Shown piece by piece: positions 26,262 through 34,402 of a stretch of 64,000 bases of DNA. The DNA comes from Luteococcus sp038433155 (GTDB lineage: Bacteria; Actinomycetota; Actinomycetes; Propionibacteriales; Propionibacteriaceae). The first letter of the stretch is position 1; each line of letters starts with the position of its first letter. The DNA lies in contig NZ_JBCDMW010000010.1 of assembly GCF_038433155.1 (NCBI RefSeq), positions 1-64,000 on the forward strand, written 5' to 3'. Made by a program: the position numbers and the translations under genes. Below the pieces are notes generated by a model. It was not told where the DNA came from. It saw only the letters and a program-made list of their open reading frames with translations, and did no database searches.

Positions 26262-26924
26262 TCAGTCGGGGTCCTTCAGCGAGGTCAGGATGTCGTCGAC
26301 GATGCCGTATTCGACGGCCTCCTCGGCGGTCAGGAACTTGTCGCGCTCGATGTCCCGGCTGATCTTCTCGATGCTCTGCCCGGTGTCGGCGGCCAGCATG
26401 TTCTCCATCAGGCTGCGGATGCGCAGGATCTCGTTGGCCTGGATCTCCAGGTCCGAGCTCTGCCCGTAGGTGCCCTCGGTGGCGGGCTGATGGATCAGGA
26501 TCCGGGAGTTGGGCAGTGCCATCCGACGGCCCTTGGTGCCGGCAGCCAGCAGCACGGCCGCGGCCGAGGCGGCCTGGCCGAGGCAGACGGTCTGCACGTC
26601 GGGCTTGATGTAGCGCATGGTGTCGTAGATGGCGGTCAGGGCCGTGAACGAGCCGCCGGGGCTGTTCAGGTAGATGCTGATCGGCCGCTCGGAGTCCATC
26701 TGCTGCAGGCACAGCAGCTGCGCCATCACCGCATTGGCGATGTCGTCGCTGATCGGGGTGCCGAGGAAGATGATCCGCTCCTCGAAGAGTTTGGTGTACG
26801 GATCCACCCGGCGCATGCCGTAGGAGGTGCGCTCCTCCCACTGCGGGATGTAGTACTCCATCGACGGGCCGGCCGGGGCCAGCCCACCCGGCATGGCCGG
26901 CATGTTCATCTGGGGCATGGTCAT
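26262..26924 (-). CDS. clpP2: ATP-dependent Clp protease proteolytic subunit 2
   Basis: A 220-residue serine protease subunit. The catalytic Ser is in CLGQAASAAAVLLAAG, the His in NSRILIHQPA, and the Asp follows in the ERDKFL region. The N-terminal extension with MPQMNMPAMPGG is Met/Pro-rich and is probably processed. The ATG at 26924 lies 8 bp after the clpP1 stop, giving a coupled pair. Actinobacterial ClpP1 and ClpP2 form mixed double rings. Confidence 0.95.
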   Translation of the reverse strand: MTMPQMNMPAMPGGLAPAGPSMEYYIPQWEERTSYGMRRVDPYTKLFEERIIFLGTPISDDIANAVMAQLLCLQQMDSERPISIYLNSPGGSFTALTAIYDTMRYIKPDVQTVCLGQAASAAAVLLAAGTKGRRMALPNSRILIHQPATEGTYGQSSDLEIQANEILRIRSLMENMLAADTGQSIEKISRDIERDKFLTAEEAVEYGIVDDILTSLKDPD

Positions 26925-26932
26925 GGCGGTCC

Positions 26933-27562
26933 TCACTGGTTCGGGGCGTCGGCGGTGATCTGCGACGCGCGCTCGTAGACGTGATCGATGAAGCCGTAGT
27001 CCAGCGCCTGCTGCGCGGTGAACCAACGGTCGCGGTCCGAGTCCGCCTCGATCTGCTCCAGCGGCTGACCGGTGTGCTCACTGATCAACTCGGCCATCTG
27101 CTTCTTGATGTGCAGCGACTGCTCGGCCTGGATCCGGATGTCGGAGGCCGTGCCGCCGATGCCGCCCGACGGCTGGTGCATCATGATCCGGCTGTGCGGC
27201 AGGGCGTAGCGCTTGCCCTTGGTGCCGGCGCTCAGCAGGAACTGGCCCATGGAGGCGGCCAGGCCCATGGCCACGGTGGCCACGTCATTGCTGATCCACT
27301 GCATGGTGTCGAAGATCGCCATGCCTGCGGTCACCGAGCCGCCGGGGGAATTGATGTAGAGGTAGATGTCCTTGTCCGGGTCCTCCGCGTTCAGCAGCAG
27401 CAGCTGCGCGCAGATGGCATTGGCGTTCTCGTCCTTCACCTCGTCGCCAAGGAAGACGATCCGGTTGGCCAGGAGGGCCTGGTAGACATTGTCGGTCATC
27501 CCGAAGCCACCGCCGACGCCGGCTGCGGCGCGCGGGGTGGGGTCAGTTGCAATTTCGTTCAC
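26933..27562 (-). CDS. clpP1: ATP-dependent Clp protease proteolytic subunit 1
   Basis: A 209-residue ClpP subunit. The Ser is in MGLAASMGQFLLSAG, the His in HSRIMMHQPSGG, and the Asp in the SDRDRWFTAQQA region. A GTG start at 27562 is used here; an internal ATG at 27499 (MTDNVYQ) is an alternative that would remove a 21-residue propeptide-like stretch. The upstream region has a -35/-10 pair and a ClgR-like box. Confidence 0.95.
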   Translation of the reverse strand: MNEIATDPTPRAAAGVGGGFGMTDNVYQALLANRIVFLGDEVKDENANAICAQLLLLNAEDPDKDIYLYINSPGGSVTAGMAIFDTMQWISNDVATVAMGLAASMGQFLLSAGTKGKRYALPHSRIMMHQPSGGIGGTASDIRIQAEQSLHIKKQMAELISEHTGQPLEQIEADSDRDRWFTAQQALDYGFIDHVYERASQITADAPNQ

Positions 27563-27568
27563 CCCTGC

Positions 27569-27596
27569 AACCTACCCTCAGATGGCGCCAAAACAA
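27569..27596 (-). promoter_or_regulatory. clpP1P2 promoter
   Basis: On the minus strand TTGTTT (27591-27596), 16 nt, TAGGTT (27569-27574). The GTG start is only 6 nt after the -10, so the transcript is leaderless or nearly so. The ClgR-like box sits just upstream of the -35. Confidence 0.55.
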
Positions 27597-27610
27597 CGAT
27601 GGCCACAGGG

Positions 27611-27628
27611 TGTTCGCTGTTGGCGTTT
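27611..27628 (-). promoter_or_regulatory. ClgR-like operator upstream of clpP1
   Basis: The plus-strand sequence TGTTCGCTGTTGGCGTTT holds GTTCGC-N5-GCG. This fits the ClgR boxes known from Streptomyces and Corynebacterium clp promoters (CGC-N5-GCG core). Its edge touches the stop of the AI-2E-family gene. Confidence 0.65.
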
Positions 27629-28931
27629 ACACACCTTCTGGTGTAGCCGGCGCGGGCAGTGGCTCCCCGTCGCTGATCCGCGACGAGATCAGGGTGTTGG
27701 CCCACCGGGCGTCATTGTCGATGTCCACCAAGAGCGCCTTCACCAGCAGGGAGAGCGGCAGCGCGATCAGGGCCCCCAGGCCGCCGAAGACATAGCCCCA
27801 CAGCAGCAGCGAGAGGAAGGACAGCGTGGGGGTCAGGCCCACCGCGTCACCGGCCACCCGAGGCTGGATGATGGACTGGATGACGAAGTTCACCACGCTG
27901 TAGGCCACCACGACGATCACGGCCGGCTTCCAGCCGCCTTCCACCAGCGCCAGGAGGGCCGGCGGGATCACGCCGATGAAGAAGCCGATGTTGGGGATGT
28001 AGTTGGTCAGGAAGCTGAACAGCGCCCAGACCAGCGCCAGCGGCACCCCGACGCCGATCAGGATGACATAGTCCACCACCGCCACCACCAGGCCGAAGAC
28101 GGTGCTGACCAGCCAGTACTTGCGGATGCCCTGGGCGAACAGTTCCAGGCCGTGCACCAGGCCGGGGTGGGTTCGGGCGGCGGCGGCCATCCGGTCCTCG
28201 ATCTGGATGGCGTCCATCACCATGAAGATCAGCGTGGTCAGGATCACCACCATCAGGGTCGCCACCCCGCTGGCATTGCTCAGCACCCCGGTGACGACGC
28301 TGATCACGCTGTTGGGGTCGATTCCCTTCAGGGCCTTCACCAGCACCGTCTCGTCGAAGCCCAGCCGGGCCAGCAGGCCCAGCGTCTGCTCGTAGAGCGC
28401 GGTGAACTGGTCGGTGTACTTGGGCAGCTCCCCCACCATGGCGGCGACGCCATAGCTCAGCCCGAACAGGATCAGGCCCAGCGCCAACAGCACCGCCAGC
28501 CCGGCCAGGATCGAGCCCAGCCAGCGGGGCGCCCCGATCCGCACCAGCACCCGCTGCAACGGATAGGCGGTGATCATCAGGTTCAGGGCGAAGAAGACGG
28601 GCGCCACCAGGCTGGCCAGGTCCTGCAGTTCCCGCAGCGCCACCAGCGCCGCCGCCAGGCCCAGCATCACCAGCACGATGCGCGGCATCGAGCGTTGCCG
28701 CTGGGCGGACCACTGGCCCGCCCCGGGCTCCGTGCGGGCCGGGGTCAGCGGAGAGTGGGGCTCCTGCTCGTGCACCACGACGCGATGCCGGGCCGCGGAG
28801 CGGTCCGTGACGCGACGGGCGGCCTCTTCCGGCGTCTCCGGGCCCAGCGGACGATCGGCCGAGACCTGCCGCAGAACGCTGGGATGGGGCCGTGATGCCT
28901 GGCGGACCCGGCGTTGCAGCTTCTCGAACAC
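27627..28931 (-). CDS. AI-2E family transporter-like membrane protein
   Basis: A 434-residue protein. A basic, hydrophilic ~80-residue N-terminus precedes about eight transmembrane segments of the AI-2E/PerM family; conserved C-terminal pieces include NYIPNIGFFIGVIPP and PRVAGDAVGLTPTLSFLSLL. Functions in the family vary (AI-2 export, Na+/H+ antiport); none can be assigned. It lies between tig and clpP1, which are otherwise neighbours in related genomes. The ATG at 28931 follows a tig terminator. Confidence 0.85.
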   Translation of the reverse strand: MFEKLQRRVRQASRPHPSVLRQVSADRPLGPETPEEAARRVTDRSAARHRVVVHEQEPHSPLTPARTEPGAGQWSAQRQRSMPRIVLVMLGLAAALVALRELQDLASLVAPVFFALNLMITAYPLQRVLVRIGAPRWLGSILAGLAVLLALGLILFGLSYGVAAMVGELPKYTDQFTALYEQTLGLLARLGFDETVLVKALKGIDPNSVISVVTGVLSNASGVATLMVVILTTLIFMVMDAIQIEDRMAAAARTHPGLVHGLELFAQGIRKYWLVSTVFGLVVAVVDYVILIGVGVPLALVWALFSFLTNYIPNIGFFIGVIPPALLALVEGGWKPAVIVVVAYSVVNFVIQSIIQPRVAGDAVGLTPTLSFLSLLLWGYVFGGLGALIALPLSLLVKALLVDIDNDARWANTLISSRISDGEPLPAPATPEGV

Positions 28932-28967
28932 GAGGGACTCCTGGGAGGTGCGGGCGGCGACAACGAA

Positions 28968-28997
28968 CTGGGCGCCGCGCGGTTGCGCGGCGCCCAG
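28968..28997 (-). terminator. Terminator after tig
   Basis: Perfect 13-bp stem CTGGGCGCCGCGC / GCGCGGCGCCCAG with a GGTT loop, 18 bp beyond the tig stop. In the minus direction TTCGTTGT follows. Confidence 0.75.
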
Positions 28998-29015
28998 TCT
29001 ATGTCTTGCTGCCGG

Positions 29016-30731
29016 TCAGGCCTCGGGGGCCTCGTCGGTCTTGTCCTCCGCCTTGTCGGCAGTGGGGGCGGCCTTCTTGGCGGCGGTCTTCTTGGCCGGA
29101 GCCTTCTTGGCGGCCGTCTTCTTGGCGGGGGCCTTCTTGGCGGGCTCGGCGTCGGCCTCGTCGGCCTTGTCCTCCGCCGGGGCGGCCTTCTTGGCGGCGG
29201 TCTTCTTGGCCGGGGCCTTCTTGGCGGCCGTCTTCTTGGCAGCGGGCTTGGCCTCGGCGTCGGCCTCGTCGGCCTTCTCCTCGGCCGGGGCCTCGTCGGC
29301 CGGCTTGGCGGCGGCCTTCTTGGCCGGAGCCTTCTTGGCGGGGGCCTTCTTGGCCGGCTTGGCCTCGGCCTCGTCGTCCTCGTCGGACTCAATCAGGGCG
29401 CCGTCGGGGCCCATCTTGGTCAGGTCGACCGTCGCGCCGGCGGTGTCGGCGATGCTGGCCTCGTTGACCATCTTGGCCAGCGCCTTGGAGCGACGAATCT
29501 CCTGCATCCACTCGGGCAGGTGGTTGTGCTCCTGCATGTGCTGGATTTCCTGCTCGGGCGAGGTGTTGTTCTGCTGCGCCTTGGTGAAGATCATCTGGGT
29601 GAGCTCCTCCTGGCCCACCTCGAACTCCTCGTCGTCGGCCAGCTTGTCCAGCACGATCTGCGCCTTGAGGGCGTCCATGGAACGCTTCTCGATCTCGGCC
29701 CAGAACTCGTCCTCGGTCTCCGCAGTCTCGTCCTCGGCGTCGGCCAGGTACTGCTCGACGCTCAGGCCGGCGGCGGCCAGCTGCTGGTTGACCTGGTCCT
29801 TGCGGGCCTGGATCTCGGCGTCGACGAGGTTCTTCGGCAGCTCGAAATCGGTCTTGGCAATCACGGCCTCCAGCACCTTGTCCCGGGCATCGGCGGCCTG
29901 CTCCAGGCGGGCCATGTTCTCCAGGGTGCTGCGCATGTCGGCGCGCATCTCGTCGGCCGTGTCGAACTGGCTGATCATCTGGGCGAACTCGTCATCCACC
30001 TCGGGCAGCTCCTGCTCCTGCACCTTGGTGACGGTCACCTTGATGTCGGCCTGTTCGTCCTTGTGGCCGCCGCCCAGCAGCTGGGAGGTGAAGGTCTTGC
30101 TCTCGCCGGCCTTCAGGCCGATGATCGCCTCGTCCATGCCCTCCAGCATGCCGCCGGAGCCCACCTTGTACTGGATGCCCTCGGCGGTGGCGTCCTCCAG
30201 GACCTCACCATTCTGCGAACCCTCCAGGTCGACGGTGACCAGGTCACCGGTCTGGGCGGCGCGCTCCACGTCGGTGTTGGTGGCGAAGCGCTCACGCAGC
30301 ATGTCGAGGCGCTGGTTGAAGTCGTCGTCATTGACCTCGATCGGGTCCACCTCGACGGAGATGTCGTCGAAGGCCGGCAGGTCGAAGGCGGGACGCACGT
30401 CAACCTCGGCGGTGAACTGGACGTTCTTGCCGTCCTCCAGGTTGGTGACGTCGATCTCCGGCTGGCCCAGCGGGACCAGCTCGTGCTCCACCACGGCCTG
30501 GCCGTAGGCATTGGGCAGGGCGTCGTTGATGGCCTCCTGCAGCACCATGCCGCGCCCGAAGCGCTGGTCGATGATGGCCGCGGGAACCTTGCCCTTGCGG
30601 AAGCCGGGGATGGTCACCTGCTGGGCGATCTCCGCATAGGCCTTGTCCAGGCTCGGCTTCAGTTCCTCGAAGGGCATGTCAATGGTGAGCTTCACCCGGG
30701 ACGGGCTGAGCTGCTCAACAGTGCTGGGCAC
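29016..30731 (-). CDS. tig: Trigger factor with long Lys/Ala-rich tail
   Basis: A 571-residue ribosome-associated chaperone and peptidyl-prolyl isomerase. The ribosome-docking signature is GFRKGKVPAAI near residue 42. The FKBP domain spans about residues 155-245 (GSGGMLEGMDEAIIGLKAGE), followed by the helical C-terminal arms. Most trigger factors end near 430-470 residues. Here a ~125-residue extension starts after an acidic EDDEAEA patch (about residue 446) and repeats AKKAPAKK and AKKTAAKK blocks separated by acidic DKADEADAE spacers, like histone H1 or mycobacterial HupB tails. The GTG at 30731 has AGGAG 6 nt upstream. A TTTGCGCAAA palindrome lies at 30753-30762. Confidence 0.95.
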   Translation of the reverse strand: MPSTVEQLSPSRVKLTIDMPFEELKPSLDKAYAEIAQQVTIPGFRKGKVPAAIIDQRFGRGMVLQEAINDALPNAYGQAVVEHELVPLGQPEIDVTNLEDGKNVQFTAEVDVRPAFDLPAFDDISVEVDPIEVNDDDFNQRLDMLRERFATNTDVERAAQTGDLVTVDLEGSQNGEVLEDATAEGIQYKVGSGGMLEGMDEAIIGLKAGESKTFTSQLLGGGHKDEQADIKVTVTKVQEQELPEVDDEFAQMISQFDTADEMRADMRSTLENMARLEQAADARDKVLEAVIAKTDFELPKNLVDAEIQARKDQVNQQLAAAGLSVEQYLADAEDETAETEDEFWAEIEKRSMDALKAQIVLDKLADDEEFEVGQEELTQMIFTKAQQNNTSPEQEIQHMQEHNHLPEWMQEIRRSKALAKMVNEASIADTAGATVDLTKMGPDGALIESDEDDEAEAKPAKKAPAKKAPAKKAAAKPADEAPAEEKADEADAEAKPAAKKTAAKKAPAKKTAAKKAAPAEDKADEADAEPAKKAPAKKTAAKKAPAKKTAAKKAAPTADKAEDKTDEAPEA

Positions 30732-30850
30732 AGGTTCTCCTGATCGTCAGATTTTGCGCAAATGGCAGACCGCCCAATCGTAGCGAGCATGGTGGCGCTG
30801 GCAAACCGACGCGCAATTGCCGGGCCGACGGAAAGGACCGGGGAATGCAA

Positions 30851-30877
30851 ACAGGGCCCGGTGTGACCGGGCCCTGT
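30851..30877 (-). terminator. Terminator of tRNA-Gly
   Basis: 12-bp stem ACAGGGCCCGGT / ACCGGGCCCTGT with a 3-nt loop. On the minus strand TTTGC follows, directly downstream of the tRNA. Confidence 0.7.
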
Positions 30878-30882
30878 GACCG

Positions 30883-30953
30883 AGCGGATGACGGGAATCG
30901 AACCCGCGTAGCTAGTTTGGAAGACTAGGGCTCTACCATTGAGCTACATCCGC
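30883..30953 (-). tRNA. tRNA-Gly (anticodon TCC)
   Basis: The minus strand gives a complete cloverleaf. The acceptor is GCGGATG...CATCCGC, the anticodon arm is CTAGT-CTTCCAA-ACTAG with anticodon TCC, and the T arm contains GGTTCGATTCC. CCA is not encoded. It is 71 nt, usual for Gly. Confidence 0.95.
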
Positions 30954-31013
30954 AGCGCACCTGAGGGGCTCGTGAAGTCTAGCCGATCCGCGCGGGCAGC
31001 GGCCAATCAGCGG

Positions 31014-31964
31014 CTACCGGCCGCGGTAGCCGACCAGTTCCGGGGCCGCCACCACCGCGTCGCACTCCCCCACGACGGACTCTTTCACCCCGCGCTGGTG
31101 CCAGTACTTCTGCGCCGCCGCATCCCAGTACAACTCCCCCGCGTCGTAGTAGCTGCGTTGCGCCACCATGCGGCGCGCAGCGGGATCCTTGGCGGCGCTG
31201 GCCATCCCCGCGGACAGGCATTCGGCCTGCAGCTCCCGTCGTCGGCTCCACGGTGCGGGTTGGTCCTCGACGCCCATGGTGAGGACGTCCTGGCCGGCCC
31301 GGACATGCACCTGTTCCTGCAGGACGCCGGCCACCATCCGGCCCAACTGGGCGGTGATGTCCCCGGGTTTCCTGCCCCACAGGTCAAATCCGTCGTGGAG
31401 ATGGAAGACGCCGGTGGTGGGGTTCCAGGTGACCCCCTCCTTGCCGGTGCAGTCGGCGCTGGTGAAGTTCTCCTTCAGGCCGCAGTGGTGCAGCCTGACC
31501 CGGGTGGGCTCGATGGCCCCGTGGGCGGCCAGCCATGGCCGCCAGGCGTCCAGCAGGCAGTTGGCATAGGCCTCGCTGCGACGTTCGATGGCGGCATAGC
31601 TGGTGAGGCCAATCACCGGCGGCCGGCACGAATGGGCCGGGAAGCGGGCCTGCCTCAGGTCCCGGGCCAGCTGTTGGCTCTCCAGATCAATGCCGGAGTA
31701 GTCCACCTCCGGGCTTCCCCGGCCGTCATCGGGGCCGAAGCGCAGGGTCTTGAAGGCGGGGCGGTAGGGAGCGACCGGGCCGGTGGGCTTCGTGGTGGGG
31801 GCCTGGGCCGGCGGGCTCGCGGCCCCGCTGGGTCCGGCCGTCGACGGGCCGGGCTCCGTCGGGTCCGGCAGCAGGGCGTCGGGCACGATGACGCAGCCCG
31901 CCTGCAGGCCGGTGGCCAGCAGGATCGCGGCCAGCGCCGCGGCGGTCCTCCTCGCACGAGCCAT
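31014..31964 (-). CDS. Lipoprotein, degenerate paralogue of a zinc metallopeptidase
   Basis: A 316-residue lipoprotein. The lipobox LQAGC puts the lipid Cys at residue 23, followed by a Pro/Thr-rich linker. The globular domain aligns with its upstream neighbour: NCLLDAWRPWL, RVRLHHCG, and RRRELQAECLSAGM are shared. At the place of the neighbour's HELGH motif this protein has VLQEQVH, so the metal-binding and catalytic residues are gone. It is probably a pseudo-enzyme that binds the same target or the active paralogue. GGAGGG lies 7 nt before the ATG, and only 1 nt separates it from the upstream stop. Confidence 0.8.
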   Translation of the reverse strand: MARARRTAAALAAILLATGLQAGCVIVPDALLPDPTEPGPSTAGPSGAASPPAQAPTTKPTGPVAPYRPAFKTLRFGPDDGRGSPEVDYSGIDLESQQLARDLRQARFPAHSCRPPVIGLTSYAAIERRSEAYANCLLDAWRPWLAAHGAIEPTRVRLHHCGLKENFTSADCTGKEGVTWNPTTGVFHLHDGFDLWGRKPGDITAQLGRMVAGVLQEQVHVRAGQDVLTMGVEDQPAPWSRRRELQAECLSAGMASAAKDPAARRMVAQRSYYDAGELYWDAAAQKYWHQRGVKESVVGECDAVVAAPELVGYRGR

Positions 31965-31965
31965 C

Positions 31966-32979
31966 TCAGCCCTCCCCGCGGTAGGCCACCAGGTCATCGG
32001 TGGCCAGGTTGGCATTGCACTCCCCAACCCGGCCCTTGGCGGCCTGCTGGGTCCAGAAGCGATGGGATTTCAGGTCCCAGTGCTCGGCGTCGGACCCGAA
32101 CACGCTGTCCAGTGCGGCCTGCTGCACCCCGCTGCGCTGGCTGGACCTGGCCACCATCGCCACCGACATGCACTCCACCTGGAGCTCGGCCCGTCGGGAG
32201 AGCCGCAGGTTGTCCGCCTCCGCGATCCCCAGGATGAGCGCCCGCTCCCCGCCGCCCGCGGGCCGGACATGGAATTGCAGGATGTGGCCCAGTTCATGGG
32301 CCACCACGAACTCGATGGCCAGGTCCCCGTAGCGGCCCGGGGTTGCGCGGGGAGCCAGGTAGATCACGTTGTCCGGATTGGCCCGGCCGAAGAAGTCGTC
32401 CGATTCCCGGCAGGACTTCTCCCCCGAACGCTCCGGCCGGCCGCAGTGGTGCAGGCTCACCCTGGCCGGGTTCTGCGCCCCGTGCTGCTTCAACCACGGG
32501 CGCCAGGCGTCCAGCAGGCAGTTGGCGTAGGTCTCGGCATTCTGCTCCAGGGCGGTGATGCCGTTGGAAGCCGCCAGTTTGCAGGCGTGGGCCGGGAAGG
32601 CGGCCGCATTGATCTGGTTGGCCAGCGTGAGCGAGGCCTGGTCCACCCCCGAGTAGTCCAGCACGGACTTCTTGTTCTGCTCATTCCACGCGGCCACCGG
32701 CAGGGCGGAGAAGCCCGGCCGCCACATTCCCGACGGCTGCTTCGGCGGAGCCGGGGAAGGAGCCGGGGAAGGGGTGGCCGAACCCTTGGCGGGCGTGCTG
32801 GGGGAAGGGGTCTGGGGCTGCTTGGTGCCGGCGCTGGGAGCCGGCGCCGTCCTCCCCGTCCAGACCGACGAGGGCACCAGCACCACCAGCAGGAAGACCA
32901 GCACCAGCAGCAGCCACAACACGGCCTTGACCAGCGCCGTCACGGCCCGGGAGAGACCTCGCAGCGCGGCGGTCAGCAT
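31966..32979 (-). CDS. Membrane-anchored neutral zinc metallopeptidase-like protein
   Basis: A 337-residue protein. An N-terminal transmembrane helix (about residues 15-36, LWLLLVLVFLLVVLV) precedes a ~60-residue Pro/Ser/Thr-rich linker and an extracellular domain. It contains VVAHELGHILQF near residue 226 and RRAELQVECMS further on, the HExxH and third-ligand segments of the YpfJ-type (PF04228-like) neutral zinc metallopeptidases. Paired Cys (HHCG, KSCRE, NCLL) may form disulfides. The ATG at 32979 has GGGAGA about 6 nt upstream. It is in an operon with its degenerate paralogue. Confidence 0.82.
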   Translation of the reverse strand: MLTAALRGLSRAVTALVKAVLWLLLVLVFLLVVLVPSSVWTGRTAPAPSAGTKQPQTPSPSTPAKGSATPSPAPSPAPPKQPSGMWRPGFSALPVAAWNEQNKKSVLDYSGVDQASLTLANQINAAAFPAHACKLAASNGITALEQNAETYANCLLDAWRPWLKQHGAQNPARVSLHHCGRPERSGEKSCRESDDFFGRANPDNVIYLAPRATPGRYGDLAIEFVVAHELGHILQFHVRPAGGGERALILGIAEADNLRLSRRAELQVECMSVAMVARSSQRSGVQQAALDSVFGSDAEHWDLKSHRFWTQQAAKGRVGECNANLATDDLVAYRGEG

Positions 32980-33315
32980 CTGGTCTCCCGGGTCACGTCG
33001 CCATTCTCCCGCGTGGCGGGGGCAGCCGGCATTGGCGTCCGGCGCCCACCAGCGAGTCCGCAGCAATCACCCCTGCCAGGCACAGTGAAGTGTGCCCACA
33101 CCCCTGTCGCGCGGGGATCAGCCATGCCACTGCCAAGGACGCCGACCGGGGTGAATGGCGGGGTCGCCGTGCACGAATCGCCGGACGGGCCGCTGGCGGC
33201 GTGGCCCGCCCGCCCCCCATGCCGACGAGCCGTCCAGCGACGCCAATTCGCTGGTCGCATGGATGGCCGGCCAGTAGCGTGGAGGCGAGCCCCACTGCCG
33301 TCGAAGGAAGCGCCC

Positions 33316-33933
33316 ATGGCCGACATCAGGATCACCTCGGACACCCATCTGGGGCATCGGCTGGTGGCCGGCCTGCGGGGTTTTGACGACGTCGCTGCCC
33401 ACGATGACCGGATCATCGGCAATCTGGCCGAGGGCGCCACCGAGGACACGGTGTGGTGGTTCCTGGGCGACATCGTGTTCGGGGACCGGCCCGCGGGCCT
33501 GCGCAGGCTACGGGAACAGGTGCCGGGCCGCAAGCGGCTGGTGCTGGGCAACCATGACCCGATCCATCCGTACTACGCCCGGCAGGCCGACTGGGAGCCC
33601 TGGCGGGAGACCTTCGAGCAGATCCACCTGCACGCCAAGATTCGGCACGACGGCTTCCGGCTGCTGCTCACCCACTTCTCCTACGAGGGATTCCACCCCA
33701 ACGACGACCGTTTTGCGCAGTGGCGGCTGCGGGACAACGGGGCCGTCGCGGTGCACGGCCACACCCATGGCCAGGAGCGCACCACCCGCTCCACCCAAGG
33801 GTCCCTGCAGGTACACGTCGGGCTGGACGCCTGGCACCTGCGGCCGGTGACCCCCGACGAGATCCTGGCCGACCTGGCGCGACACGAGGACCTGAGCAGT
33901 CTCAGGAGCCGGCAGACGAACCTTCGGCTGTGA
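33316..33933 (+). CDS. Metallophosphoesterase
   Basis: A 205-residue calcineurin-like phosphoesterase with all metal motifs: SDTHLGH, GDIVFGD, GNHD, THFSYE and HGHTHG. Such stand-alone enzymes hydrolyse phosphomonoesters or diesters; the natural substrate is unknown. GAAGGAAG (33303-33310) precedes the ATG by 5 nt. It does not overlap its neighbours. Confidence 0.9.
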   Translation: MADIRITSDTHLGHRLVAGLRGFDDVAAHDDRIIGNLAEGATEDTVWWFLGDIVFGDRPAGLRRLREQVPGRKRLVLGNHDPIHPYYARQADWEPWRETFEQIHLHAKIRHDGFRLLLTHFSYEGFHPNDDRFAQWRLRDNGAVAVHGHTHGQERTTRSTQGSLQVHVGLDAWHLRPVTPDEILADLARHEDLSSLRSRQTNLRL

Positions 33934-34022
33934 GCCCCGTTTCCCGCGAAGCAATCTGCAACAGATTCATCCGCGCAGGTCGACCGGCCGCTGCACTCCG
34001 GCCGACGAGCTATGGTCGGTGG

Positions 34023-34367
34023 ATGTCCGAGCAGCCATTCACCGAGTCCACCGCCCGTGCGGAGCTGAGCGCAAAGGCCACCGAACTGCGAGCCCAGATC
34101 GCCGAGCTCACCCGACCGGTCGAGGGCGGCGCCACCATCGGCTTCGGCAAGCGGATCGGCGAGGGCACCACCCAGGCCATCCAGCAGATGGCGGACGCCT
34201 CCACCGCACACACCCTGGCCGAGGTGCTGGACCAGGTGGAGCGCGCCCAGGCGAAGTTGGACCAGGGCACCTACGGCCGGTGTGATGACTGCCAGGGCCC
34301 GATCGGCGAAGCCCGGCTGGAATTCCGCCCATGGTCCACCCGGTGCGTGGAGCACGCCGACGGGTAG
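34023..34367 (+). CDS. TraR/DksA-type zinc-finger protein
   Basis: A 114-residue protein with a helical, coiled-coil-like N-terminus (AELSAKATELRAQIAEL) and a C-terminal zinc finger, CDDC...CVEH, the DksA/TraR C4-type signature with His as the last ligand. In actinobacteria such short DksA-like proteins may bind RNA polymerase. The ATG at 34023 follows TATGGT (34011-34016) by 6 nt, a leaderless-type start. Confidence 0.87.
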   Translation: MSEQPFTESTARAELSAKATELRAQIAELTRPVEGGATIGFGKRIGEGTTQAIQQMADASTAHTLAEVLDQVERAQAKLDQGTYGRCDDCQGPIGEARLEFRPWSTRCVEHADG

Positions 34368-34402
34368 CCGTCGCGGCCAACCGACGCGGATAGCCTGAGG
34401 GC

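Noticed and set aside
28570..30743. Long plus-strand frames of Ser/Ala/Leu or Leu/Gly/Val repeats
   Set aside because: Reverse reading of the tig tail and body; the trigger factor on the minus strand explains the region.
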